Shown piece by piece: positions 47,345 to 58,285 of a stretch of 64,000 nucleotides of DNA. Numbering within the stretch: the stretch's first letter is position 1; every line of letters starts with the position of its first letter. The DNA lies in NCBI RefSeq assembly GCF_010015445.1, contig NC_053126.1, positions 21,384,169 to 21,448,168 of the forward strand. The letters run 5' to 3'. Source of the stretch: Perca fluviatilis (lineage: Eukaryota; Chordata; Actinopteri; Perciformes; Percidae). The position numbers were made by a program, and so were the translations under genes. Below the pieces are notes generated by a model. That model was not told the origin of the DNA and did not search any database. It saw only the letters and a list, made by a program, of their open reading frames with translations.

Positions 47345-47460
47345 CTCACCTTTGTTTCGCTGTTCCACGAAAGGGATGAAGGATTTTTGAAATGTCACTG
47401 CACTTCCGGGTTAGCCCATGACGTATCCAGGCGCCCTACACCATGCTGGGATTGTTTTGG
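47345..47460 (-). promoter_or_regulatory. Housekeeping-type promoter and non-coding first exon, minus strand
   Basis: Within about 60 bp lie an ETS-type site (CACTTCCGGG at 47401-47410, CCCGGAAGTG on the minus strand), a CRE-like TGACGTAT (47419-47426) and a ZNF143-like CCATGCTGGGATTGTT (47441-47456; AACAATCCCAGCATGG on the minus strand). About 50 bp downstream on the minus strand, 47350/47349 forms a consensus splice donor (exon end AAAG, then GTGAG). Together this fits a TATA-less promoter with a short 5' UTR exon reading leftward. No coding exon of the gene was recognised in the window. The motif meanings come from general knowledge. Confidence 0.5.
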
Positions 47461-47543
47461 TTTTTGTCTCTGGGTGTTACACTAGAAAACAACACCTCCA
47501 CCTCCTCCATTGCATTTAACCCCCAGTGGTGCCCAAACTGTGA

Positions 47544-47582
47544 TTAGTTTAGTTTAGTTTAGTTTAGTTTAGTTTAGTTTAA
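47544..47582. repeat. (TTTAG)n pentanucleotide repeat
   Basis: About 8 tandem units of AGTTT/TTTAG. Confidence 0.95.
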
Positions 47583-47624
47583 TTTCATTTTAACATAACT
47601 CATTACTTATTAATGTTAATTAAG

Positions 47625-47690
47625 ATATGAGATACAACTTTATTGATCCCCAGGAGGAAAACTTAGCATTACAGTAAGAAATAGACCAGA
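47625..47690 (-). repeat. LINE 3'-end scrap
   Basis: ACAACTTTATTGATCCCCAGGAGGAAA resembles the antisense 3' end of fish LINEs that read GGGGATCAATAAAGT on the sense strand. It is too short to classify further. Confidence 0.4.
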
Positions 47691-47693
47691 GAG

Positions 47694-48116
47694 CAGTGGA
47701 TGTAAAAATATGCAGATCCTTTCTCTAAGTAAAAGTAGGGAGCATTTTAAGGAAAATTGTAGGCCTACTTAAAGTATTGAATGTGAAAATTCTTCTTATG
47801 CAGCAGAATGGCCCATGTCAGAGTTATCTTATCTTAGTTATCTCTACGTTATCTTAGAGAGAGGCATCATATTTTATAACTCATATATGTTTTGAATGAA
47901 AAATCTCAATCGGCAAAGTAACTAGTAACAATAGCCTTCAGATAAATGTAATGGAGTAAATACTTAAAATATTTTCCTCTGACATGTAGTGGAGTAGAAT
48001 TATGAAGGAGCAGTGAATACACCACAGCAGAAAATGAAAATACTCAAGTAAAGTAAAAGTATCTCAAAAAGTATACTTAAGTACAGAGTAGAAGTACTAG
48101 TTACATGTAACCACTG
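47694..48116. mobile_element. CAGTGGTGG-type MITE, decayed copy
   Basis: Starts CAGTGGATGTAAAAATATGC followed by GATCCTTTCTCTAAGTAAAA and ends ACTAGTTACATGTAACCACT then G. Internal words TAATGGAGTAAATAC, TAGTGGAGTAGAA and ACTCAAGTAAAGTAAAAGTA match the copies at 40216 and 2059. No clear target duplication remains. Confidence 0.75.
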
Positions 48117-49429
48117 CCAAGAAAATAGATTAAAAAAACAGGATACGGATGAATATAAATATATAAACTGAAAAAATGAAGCTACAGTAATTTAAGCTTG
48201 CTAAAGTGTGCATGAATGTAATTCAAGTGCAAAATGAATAGTTTAGTTGTTTTATATTTAGAAAAACTAAGTGATAAATACTTCCATTAGTTAGTAGAGT
48301 AATAAAAAAGACTATTGGCTGAAATTCTCAAAACGTTGAAGGAAAGGGGCAACGAAGAGAAGGACCCAAATGCAGACAGTCGGGGCTGATGTTGAACCTG
48401 AGTAAAAATATATATATATATAAATATATATGATATGTGCAGATAAAACATGTCACATAAAATGTGACATTTCTTATTATATGGAGGATAAAATGTAGCC
48501 AGACATTAATGCAGCATGCAGTACCCATTTTCTATTTGGAGCTGGGTGCTTGGTGATTTATTGTACAGGCACACACAGATAGACTGTGTTTGTTGTCACC
48601 AGTAATTGCTGCACTTAATTCCCAGAATTCTAGTCAATATAATTTATAAAAAAATTAAAACCTATTAGATGCAGGGACTCTGCCATGCATGCTTTTTTGT
48701 TTGTTTTTTAATTATTGGCCTCAGGAAAATGGGTCATATATGCAAGCAAGACATGTGAGGATACAGGAGGTAATGCAACAAGCAATTAAAAGCGTACTGA
48801 GAATAATGCAAAACATAAATCATAGTGCAGTGTCTTTTTAAAGATTTACAGCTTGACATGAAAAGATGTGCTATAATATGATTATGATCTTGATGCCAGC
48901 ATCTAAATTGGCTATGAAAACAATGGTGTGCACGCTTGTTTATGTTGCAGATGTGAGTACGCAGTATTGTGGATATTAAGTCACCACATGTGGGTAGCTG
49001 CCCATGTAGGATCACCTGGCAATTTCTCAATGTTATAAGAATATCATAATATGATTTTCTCTTTTGAAGAGCTGAATCACAATTATCCAACTTGAACAAA
49101 AGCACTTGGGATGCACTACGAATTTGCTGTGATGCTCATCCAAAAGCTTGTCTGGTGGGATATTTAGTTTAAGACAAAGCAAATTAGGAAGATAAACAAA
49201 AAAGGAATGAGAAATCTGGCAATTGAATAAAGAGAAGAAGAAAAAAGTTGTTATTTCACCTGGATTGTTTTTTTCTCAGGAATGTTTGATCTCTGGAGAA
49301 AGAAAATGCTGCAAGAGGGTATTGATATGATCCTTTTACAGGTGGAATTTGCTTCTCTGTTGTCCAAAACAGTCCACGTTCCCACAGTTTTAAACATCCA
49401 AACCATACAACTATATAGATTGTTTATTC
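48117..49429. other. Unique non-coding stretch
   Basis: No gene supported. A short (TA)n tract lies at 48408-48431. Confidence 0.45.
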
Positions 49430-49800
49430 CTACCCTCTAATACAACCCATAGCGTGGTGGCAGGAAACACCGCCCACAGAAGCGTTTTCTGTCCTCATTT
49501 CCAAACGCATCACGGTTTTAAACACGTTAACATTGTTAAACTGTTGCAGTTTGGTTAGGTTAAGGCACAAAAACCACTTGGTTATATTTCAAAAAAGATT
49601 GTGATTTGGGTAAAATTAGTACATTGAATACGTTACTTCACTTTAAGTTACGCACGTGACGGTCATGATCACTACGACCACTAGAGGGCGCCTCCCCTAT
49701 AAACGTAAGAGTGGGTCATAATTGCTGCTTGAACAAACGACTTATATGGTCGTTTTTCGGGGGAGGACGGTCTCGTTTCAAATTAGATACATCTGTGTTG
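49430..49800. repeat. Interspersed repeat with GGTTAGGTTAAGGCACAAAA motif
   Basis: GTTTGGTTAGGTTAAGGCAC, AAAAACCACTTGGTTA, GATTGTGATTTGGGTAAAAT and ACTACGACCACTAGAGGGCG form a repeat I recognise as abundant in teleosts. The boundaries are approximate, and no terminal repeats were identified. Confidence 0.6.
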
Positions 49801-52800
49801 ACATTCTGTGTAGCTACTCATGGTGTTTGGAATAATAATCCAAATGTTCTTTTGTTATCTTGTTGTTGTTGTTAATCTACAGTGCATCCCTGCATGATTC
49901 ATAATGTGGAATTTTCCCAGCTGGTGTGATGTTTCAGTACACAAAATTGTATTACTGTGTGACAATCCCAGCTTACTCCACAGGTCTGGCACCGTGTTCA
50001 GCCATGGCTTAGCTCCGGAGTTTAATGCAATTATAAATAAATAAGCATGTGGTCGGGAAGAAGACAGGGCCCTATGGGGACAAGCAGAGAAAAAAATAGA
50101 GGAAGTTTAATTAAAGCTGCAAACTGCACTCCCACACACAGACACACAGCAATATACGCAAACCAATACGCACCAGTTATGTGTTTGTGTGTGTGCACTT
50201 CACTTGCCCGTGTCAATGTGTGTTTATAGCTACAACTATACAAAAGAGGGAACTGTGTGAGTGCATGTGGTGCATGAGTATCAACGCGCACATGCTCGCT
50301 TTTGAGCATCCATGTGCACATGTCTTCAGTCAAATCAGTACATGAGGAGGGAAATGTGAGTGTAGAGTAATCCCGTGTTGTGTTCAGGTAAAGTCCTCTA
50401 AATTTCTTCATCACACAGGTTACCTTCCTGACAACAGAGAGGAAGGTTTTTTGCTTGAACCCAACATTCACACTCTTGACACAGCCGCAGTAAAATGATT
50501 TGGTGTATGCAGCTATGTTTTTGTTATATTATTTTCAGCGAAATGATTGAACTGCCAGTCTCCTTGTAATTACCTAAGGGGTGAAGGCAAAGGCATAGCC
50601 AGTAAAAGGCTGATGAGGGAGTATTGAATTTGCACTTCAATTAGAGTGCTTATAAAGTGTGGATTACACAAGGACTCCAGGGCCACTGCTCTCTCTCAAT
50701 TACCACAGCGTACTATAGGAGGAGGGACAACAGGCAGGAGAGGTGGACAGCGAATGCATCAGGGCAAAGCAGCAAGGTGGTGGAGGAAGGAACAAAGAGA
50801 AAAAAGTACGAGATGTTGAATGATAGTGCAGCCTGAGCCAAGTCTTTAATCAGGACAGATCCATGCAAATGCAAGGACAAACAACTGGAGGGAGATCCAT
50901 TCATGTGTGACTCAGGTCTCCCTCAATCCAAGTTCTGGCCTTGGATTCACCAAGGACATCTGAAAACATGCAGCCATCTGAGGTAGGCTATTAGACTTCC
51001 CCAATGCTGCATAGACTAGTACTTCACTGATTTGAAATGCCTCTGTATGTGCATTCATTTCCATTTTTCTGTGTTGTTCAAACAAGTCTCCTTCAAATTT
51101 AAGGGTGTACAGAGGAATCTGTTGAAAAGGATCCAAAAAAAAAACAACCTTAACAATGTGTCAGAGTCCCTGAGTTAATTCTCAAATGGATTATTGAGCC
51201 AATGAGTGAAAATCACCGGCCATTTAGAGTGGATTTGTCTGCGAGGCAGCGATAAACGACAGCTCGCTTTTCTCCGGCTTAGCTCCTCAATTCTGAGAAG
51301 GAGATGCTTGAAGGGCATGCTTTTGGAGTAAACAGACCAATGGCATTGAAGGAAAGAAGAAAAATTTGAATTTGATTACTTGCCTGTACTTATTAAGACA
51401 ATGTGAGATGATATGTGAATAATGAATTGTTATAGAGACGTATGAAGAGTTCCTGGTGCTTAATTACTGGTTGTCATGTTTGCACAGTGAGATTTTAAAG
51501 GTTTCAAAGGGAAAATGTGCAACTCTGAAATCACTTTTACAGTATAATAATTTGGAGGCTGCAAAAACACAGGGTGGCAGTGTTATACATATGGGGAGGT
51601 TACCTGAATTCAATTTGACAATGTTTTAAGATGTAACTAGCAGTTACACGAATGCAAAGCTTATGCTAACTGGATATTTGGATGAAGAAATAAAGGACAA
51701 CCTAACAGCTTACTGCAGAAAGGGATTTTATATCCTTTAATCTCCAGCAATTTTCTTTCTGTTTAGATCATCTCCTTCCCTTCTACCTTTCTCTCCTTCA
51801 CTCTCTTTCTCTCTCATTGCTACTGTCAACAAAGAATGTGCAGGCTTCCCACAGGCCCTAAAGGAATCTCTCACACCGCACTCACATAATCACTTCAGAC
51901 CCGGCTGTTTAGGCCGACATCTCCACTGGGATTTACCAGCCGCACGCTGCAGGCCAAATCAGACCAGTGAGTTAAAAAAAATAAATAAAAAATCAACTGC
52001 AACAGTGAAACAAAGAAGTGCAAGTCAGACAGAGGAGCGTGACCAGTCTGAGAACATCAAGCGCTCGTCTTTTGGTGGCTGAATGTCATACTTTCCTCCT
52101 TCAGTAATGGGATGATTTGGTGCCCTCCTGTATGAAAATGATAGACTTTAAGAGGCTTCCTTTCAAAGCACAATATACACCCACATATTGTGTATGCACA
52201 GTGTTCAGTGTGTGCGTGTGCGTGTGCGTGTGCGTGTGTGTGTGTGTTTGGCAGGTCAAGCATGAGTCTTTCACTGCCATAAGACCAGTTTAAATTTCAT
52301 CCTTTTCAAAGACCAAATGGGATCCAGAGCTTCATCTACTCATATCAAATAAGCTGGATTTAATGACATGTTTAATGACTCCTTACATTGGCAAATTGGC
52401 TTTATTTGAAATCTCCAGCTCTGTAAGAAAGAAGCCTTTTTTCCTCCAATTAGAGGCATCCTTTGGAAGACAGACTCGCTGTTCTAAACGAGGATCATTT
52501 TTTTTCAAAGATAGAGAAAGAAGAGCTGTTGATGCTTGGTCCCTCGCTAATGTCAGGCTCGAACAGGCTGGAAATACATTAAACTATCAAGGTGGGAAAA
52601 TATTTTTAACAGTGTCAGGCAGCGACTGAAGCCTCGTGGGAGTTGACAGCTTATGAAAAAGAGAGTTAAATGCATCTGCTGGATCAGACTCAAGATCATC
52701 TCCTCACTGTATTTTATGGATGGTATCTCCACTTCACTTTTCCTTGTTTTCAATATATTTCCACAAATTTTTTCCACTTGTTATTTGTGCAGTCAAATTT

Positions 52801-53250
52801 GTTTTTGTTTTTTTACCAACACTTACAGCATTATGTCAACAAAAATGCTACACTGAAAAGTTGCACACTTTCAGATGTGTCGCTCTGAATTCAGCAAATT
52901 GTTGTATTGAAAGTAGCAAATCCTTGCTCTGAGCATAGTTTGCCTCAGTGAACCAAATTATTAATATCTTAATTAACAACTACAATAAAGTGTGAGACAC
53001 ATAACCAAAATGAGAGTTTTTTCTAAGAGGCTGAGCTATGCAGCTCAATTTAAAGGACTCAAAAAGCTACTTTCCCTCCAGCATTGACTTGAGTAAAGGG
53101 TGATATAGAAGCTGAAAGAAGAGTAAAAATATGTGAAATACTACATGTGAAGACACATGTATGCAATAAGATACACAACAACTTATTGCAACATATTAAT
53201 ATGTAATAGCTAAATCAAAGTTCAAACACAATTCTTCAAACCCTAAACTT
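49801..53250. other. Long unique non-coding stretch
   Basis: No gene supported. A (GTGTGC)n-type tract lies at 52208-52248. The minus-strand frame of 146 codons at 50471-50031 and an 88-codon frame at 52363-52629 lack domains. 51180-51300 and 52440-52640 have a mixed, non-repetitive composition that could be conserved regulatory sequence, but that cannot be shown here. Confidence 0.4.
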
Positions 53251-53595
53251 TAAAGGGGTACTCCAGCAATTTGGTAGTGTTCTTCTACAAAGTTGGGGGG
53301 GCTGCTATACAGACTTGAAAAAAACAGTCTATGGCTAGTAAACTAGCTGATGTGCTCTCTTATACCTTACACTGCTCAGTAGCCTTCTGTTGAAATCATA
53401 GACTCCAATAGTCATTGTTGCGTTTTGATGGACATTTATTGATCACAATGTTCTTCAACTCAACGTGCAAGAATCCATGTGTTCATTAAGCTCCATCAAC
53501 AAACATTTACATTTACATTTACACATCAATGCATCATTGGGTCAAAAACTATTTGTGCTCCTCCGATTAACAGCACCCCCGTTACCTGCTGAAAG
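53251..53595. repeat. Possible repeat starting AAAGGGGTACTCCAGC
   Basis: TTTAAAGGGGTACTCCAGCAATTT at 53250-53273 is the familiar start of a fish interspersed repeat. The rest cannot be bounded, and the direct repeat CATTTACATTTACATTTACA lies at about 53505-53524. Confidence 0.45.
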
Positions 53596-53603
53596 GTTCC
53601 TAC

Positions 53604-54033
53604 CATAGACTGTATAATAATGGACAGCGCATGTGTGTCACCCATCCAGCCATCCTGGTTGCGGATGTGACGATTTTACACACTTTCACTGGCAATCACA
53701 TCATAGCCACGCTCTAAAACACCCCCTGCTTTATCACCTATTTTAAAATCAACAAGACTATAATTTAAAAAAAAATGTACATCCTTCTGTGTTGCAGAAG
53801 ACTTAAAACTAGCGATTGAGACCATAAACTCATTATGAAAATGTTTACTGAGGTAATAAATCAAGTGAGAAGTTGGTCACTTTCTCATAGACTTCTACAG
53901 AAACCCACCTTCTTTTGCAACTGCATGTGTCGCCCCCTGCTGGAATTCAGATAGAATGCAGGTTCAAGGCACTTCCGCGTTTGCAGCACTTCACCGAACC
54001 GGATGCGTTGTCTATTAATATTAACAGTCTATG
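53604..54033. mobile_element. hAT-like MITE with 8-bp target duplication
   Basis: Inverted ends CATAGACTGT (left) and ACAGTCTATG (right) bound a 430-bp non-coding element. Flanks GTTCCTAC at 53596-53603 and GTTCTTAC at 54034-54041 are an 8-bp duplication with one mismatch. Internal words TGTGTCGCCCCCTGCTGG and CACTTCCGCG are typical of this fish repeat. Confidence 0.92.
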
Positions 54034-54205
54034 GTTCTTACCTAAATAGACATCACTCAAAAGCACACTAGTGACACCAGTGGACAATTTGTGTCCTACA
54101 CCCAAAACAAATGAAAATGGCTCTTACAAGGAACTCGAAAGAGGCAGGCTAAATGAAGACTGGTTAAAACTGAAGCAGCAAAAGCTATGATATCCTGAGT
54201 GTTAT

Positions 54206-54384
54206 GGGGCCGTTCACACATATGGACTCAAACGCTAGAGGTACATCAGGATGCCACTCATTGTGAATGGAAACTCCAAATAGCAGCGATTTAACTCAAA
54301 ACTTTTGCTCCAGGACAGCATGAGGAACTTTAACTTTATGCAACGTACATTTTGTGTCGGACACCGACACCGGCACCGACGTGA
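54206..54384 (+). mobile_element. Left part of a DNA element interrupted by a LINE
   Basis: GGGGCCGTTCACACATATGG, followed by GACTCAAACGC and GAATGGAAACTCCAAATAGC, is the left end of a fish nonautonomous element (hAT-like, ends of the type GGGGCCGTTCACAC; from general knowledge). The mirrored right end GTGTGAACGGCCCC was not found, so either the LINE insertion or a deletion removed it. 58286-58380 may hold the other side. Confidence 0.5.
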
Positions 54385-54608
54385 GAGGACGCTGGCGCTG
54401 GTTATTCGCCGCTTCTCCGTCTGCTATTCATCTGCTATTCGTCTGCTATTCTCTTGTGTTTGTGTTCGCTGTACCCCCTACCTCTGGACAGCCTCTGTAC
54501 CTCTGGACAGTCTCTCTGCTGGTTCCCGAAGCCGCCTGGGGCTCCTTGACCGGACTCTTGCCTCGTTGGTTAGCTGCTAGCTAGCTGCCCCGTTCACCAA
54601 ACGCGGGC

Positions 54609-55290
54609 GTGCCAAATCCTAGCTGCTTCGGGCGGCTAACCCGGATTGCTGACCTCCTCCTCATAGGCAACCTCCACCAGATGCGAGCCACGACCAAGAC
54701 TAGACATTCCTCTCCTTCGGTCATGCTGTGGATCATTTTGGCAATCACCTCATTCATCCATCTCCACCTCCACCTCTGTGCTCCTAGCCCACGGCTAACC
54801 ACTATCACGGAGCTCTCCGTCCCTCCGCTCGGCATCATGATCAAATATTCAACTCTGCAACTGGTCCAATCGTCCAACTACTCCATTCCATCCTGCATCC
54901 CAGTCATCAAACAGCTCGGACTTCTACGCGCCGCGTTACGCATCCACAGAAGCTCTCGCCCGCAAATTTGTTTTCTTCCACCACGGACAATCCATTCCAT
55001 CCATCTGGTCACCTGCACGCTCTGTTGCACCTGTCCCACGTCATCTGAATGCTTCACCCACTGGTTCACATAGGGCTGAACGCATCATCAGGCTACACAG
55101 AAAACCCGGACCGGACTACAGTGCTTTCCCCACTTCACATACACTCAATCATACTCTCCAATCATTTGCTAATCGGCTCACTGTCCCCCCTCAACTGCAA
55201 TACCCCCACACCCCAACGACCACACGCACTGCTAACCGGGACAACCTCAGATCTCTCCAGCCTGCCCCCATCCCACCACCCTCCCACCAT
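54609..55290 (+). pseudogene. LINE 5' coding remnant
   Basis: The frame 54609-55073 includes LGIMIKYSTLQLVQSS and VIKQLGLLRAALRIHRSS, a segment I recognise from the N-terminal part of fish L2-like proteins that precedes the endonuclease. It breaks off at 55071 and the pattern resumes in another frame with TISTFALLNTRS near 55290-55325, which is the start of the endonuclease domain. Whether a separate ORF1 once existed cannot be told. Confidence 0.55.
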
Positions 55291-56345
55291 TTCCACCTTT
55301 GCCCTCCTCAACACCCGATCACAAACAAAAAGCCCCTGCCCTCCATGAACTAATCCCGACAACACTCTTGACTTCCTTCTGCTCACCGAAACCTGGCAAC
55401 AACCCAACGACTTCTTCTCCCTCAACCAAGCATCCCCCTGGCTACAACTACATCTGCAAACCCCCCCCCCCACCGAGAGTGGAGGTCCCAGCCGTCATTT
55501 TCAATCAGAACTTCCGGATCACAGAACTCACCCTCCCCTCAGTATCATCGTTTGAATATCTCGCCTTCAAAACTCTTTCCTCCATGACAGTCATCCTCAT
55601 TTACCGGCCACCTAAACCAAATCCCTCCTTCCTCTCTGATTTTACTGAACTCCTCACACTAGCCTCATCTCTCTCTCCACGTCTGCTGCTACTCGGTGAC
55701 TTAAACATCCACATGGACTCCCCCACATGCAAGCTCTCATCAGAATTCAAAATTTTACTGGATAACTTCTCTCTCACCCAACATGTCACATTCCCCACCC
55801 ATGAAAAAGGTCACATCCTCGACCTGGTCTGCTCCACCAACCAACCAGTGCTCGACCTCCATCCATGCCTCTTTCCCCTCTCTGATCACAAACTGATACG
55901 GTTCACCATCCCTTCTCCAACCCCACGCCCCCGCCTCCTCAGAGAAATCACCTTCCGCAACCTCAAATCTATCAATCCCCACCATCTCTCTGACCTGCTC
56001 TCCACCACTCTCCACCTGGACTCAACCCTCACCTCACCCGATGACCTCACAGACCACCTCAACTCCACCTTGTCTACCTCCCTCAACACCCTGGCCCCCT
56101 CAAAACAAAACTTCGTCACTTTTAACACCTCTTCACCCTGGTACACACCTGCACTCCGGAAAATGAAACAAACGGTGCGCCAACTTGAACGTCTGACAAA
56201 GAAATCATCCCTCACAGTCCATCATGAAGCCTATAAATCCCATCTCATCGCCTACAAAGATGCCCCTTCGCTGCCAAATCTGCCTACCTCTCCACCATCC
56301 TCACCGACCCCTGCCAAAATCCCAGAACCCTCTTCTCCACATTGA
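55290..56345 (+). pseudogene. LINE endonuclease remnant
   Basis: FALLNTRS (near 55302) begins the exonuclease-endonuclease-phosphatase fold. LLTETWQQ (near 55374-55400, shifted frame) carries the catalytic Glu. In the main frame (up to 56345) come LIYRPPKPNPSF, GDLNIHMD at 55695-55718 with catalytic D/N residues, HILDLVCS, and LSDHKLIRF with the SDH triad at 55881-55889. The catalytic positions E, D-x-N and SDH are all still readable, but at least two frameshifts (around 55345 and in the 5' part) separate them, and the frame ends at 56345 before the reverse transcriptase. Confidence 0.85.
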
Positions 56346-56689
56346 ACAACCTCATCAAGCCTCGGACCAACAGCCTCCTTACCTCTACTCCGGATCTCTG
56401 CAACTCATTCCCTCCACTTTTTCACTGACAAAATCAATCTCATTTACAAATCCCTATCCCCTGTATCTGACCTTCCAGGATCTACTCCAGCACCTACCTT
56501 GGACCCTCCTCTCTCCATCCCTCCAGACCTCCCGACCCCCCTCCCACACTTCCTCCTCTCCCAGTTTAACCCAGTCACCCTCCTGAAATCTCCAAACTCA
56601 TCAGCTCTTCCAAACCCACTACCTGCTCCCTTAACCCCCTCCCTACTCCACTTCTGAAGTCCTGCCTCCCGGTCCTATGCGCCCCTACA

Positions 56690-57640
56690 TCACTAACCTC
56701 TTCAACTCCTCACTGTCCCTTGGAACTGTCCCTCTGCTTTCAAAACTGCCGCTGTCACCCCAATCCTTAAAAACCTGGTCTGGATCCCTCTTCTCAACAA
56801 CTACCGCCCAATATCCAACTCCCCCTTTCTGTCTAAAACCCCCGGAACGCATAGTCGCCTCACAACTACAAACCCATCTTCTTGCCAATAACCTATTCGA
56901 ACCTCTCCAATCTGGTTTCGCCCCCTACACAGCACAGAAACCGCTTTCCTCAAAGTCCTTAACGACCTCCTCACCTTTGCTGACACCGGTTCCCTCAACA
57001 TCCTCATCCTCCTCGACCTGAGTGCAGCCTTCGATACTGTGAGCCATAACATCCTGCTCACCAGACTCAAAGACCTCGGTATCGACGGTACTGCACTCAG
57101 CTGGCTCCACTCCTACCTTTCCAACAGATCCCATTTCATCTCTCTCCACAACCACACCTCTGCCACAGCCACAGTCACTCAAGGTGTTCCCCAAGGCTCC
57201 GTACTTCGGCCCCCTCCTCTTCATCATCTACATCCTCCCTCTTGGTCAGATACTCCGCCACTTCAACCTGGACTTCCACTGCTATGCTGACGACACCCAG
57301 ATCTACCTCAGCACCAAATCCCCCACAATCCTCCCTCTCCCACATCAACTCCTGTCTGTCAGCTATTAAAACCTGGATGCAACACAACTTCCTCAAACTC
57401 AACAGCGACAAAACAGAATTCCTTCTGATCGGCTCCAAATCCACACTCAGCAAAACCAATAACCCCACTCTCACCATCGACGGCACCATTGTCTCCCCAT
57501 CTCCCCAGGCGCCCGCAACCTTGCTAATCTTTGATTCCACCCTCTCCCTTGAGCCTCACATCCGTATACGTCTAAAAACCTCCTTCTTTCACCTCCGCAA
57601 CATCGCCAAAATCAGACCCTCTCTCACACCCCCGCGCTGA
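56690..57640 (+). pseudogene. LINE reverse transcriptase remnant
   Basis: Pieces in three frames follow the RT order: ITNLFNSSLSLGTVP (56694), PERIVASQLQTHLLAN with LFEPLQSGF, then LLDLSAAFDTVSHN (Asp of motif A at about 57033), GVPQGSVL, then after a one-base shift near 57209 GPLLFIIYI, and YADDTQIYLS with the catalytic YADD at 57283-57294. INSCLSAIKTWMQHNFLKLN and KTEFLLIGSKS follow as in the thumb-proximal part of L2/CR1 RTs. The catalytic Asp codons are intact but the frame is broken. Confidence 0.9.
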
Positions 57641-58120
57641 AAGACTCATTCACGCCTTCATCTCCTCCCGACTGGACTACTGCAACTCACTTCTCCTCGG
57701 CATCAGCTCTACCAACATCAACCGACCCAACTGGTCCAGAACTCAGCCGCCCGCCTCATTACCTGCTCCAAATCCTGGCACCACATCACTCCAGTCCTAA
57801 AACAACTCCACTGGCTTCCCATTTCCCACCGGATCACCTACAAAATCCTGGTCCTCACCTATAAAGCCCTCCACCATCTGGCCCCCTCATACCTCACTGA
57901 CCTCCTCTCCCCTTACCAACCCTCACGGTCCCTCAGATCCACCTCAGCCGGTCTCCTCTCCATCCAAAAGTCCAACCTGCTGCTTTTGGGGACAGAGCCT
58001 TCTCCAGAGCAGCTCCCCGGCTCTGGAACTCCCTCCCCCAAGAGACCCGCACCTCTGAGTCCCTCACCATCTTCCAGTCCCGCCTCAAGACCCATCTCTT
58101 CACCTCAGCCTACCCATAGT
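57641..58120 (+). pseudogene. LINE C-terminal region remnant
   Basis: Frames in this stretch encode AFISSRLDYCNSLLLGIS, VQNSAARLITCS, LKQLHWLPISHRITYKILV, LTYKALHHLAPSYLTDLL and AFSRAAPxLWNSLP-like blocks, the conserved tail of L2/Rex/CR1-type proteins in fish. It ends at LKTHLFTSAYP with a stop TAG at 58118-58120. Frame changes occur near 57640 and 57720. Confidence 0.85.
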
Positions 58121-58285
58121 CCACCTGCCCCCCTCCCTTTTTCATCTGTATCTTGTTTTGTTCTACTTGTTTTGTTTGCTCGTTTTGTTTTGTTATGTTT
58201 TTATAATCTACCCTGCCCTGTAAAGCGACTTTGAGTCCATGAAAAGCGCTATATAAATTCAATTTATTATTATTATTATTATTAT

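Larger units (their letters stand above)
54385..58285 (+). mobile_element. L2-like LINE, nearly full length but decayed
   Basis: About 3.9 kb with, in order on the plus strand, a 5' region with an ORF1-like or leader segment, an apurinic-type endonuclease, a reverse transcriptase and the C-terminal region, ending with GCGACTTTGAGTCC, AAAAGCGCTATATAAATTC and a (TTA)n tail (58264-58285). The tail and the protein motifs fit the L2/CR1 group. Many frameshifts and stops interrupt it. The 5' boundary is approximate. Base composition is C-rich on the plus strand, quite unlike the AT-rich surroundings. Confidence 0.88.

Noticed and set aside
50031..50471. 146-codon minus-strand open frame
   Set aside because: Composition reflects CA-rich sequence and no domain or homologous pattern is visible.
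57039..57290. Separate small genes along the LINE (frames of 80-120 codons on both strands)
   Set aside because: They are pieces of one frameshifted endonuclease/reverse transcriptase or antisense shadows of it.
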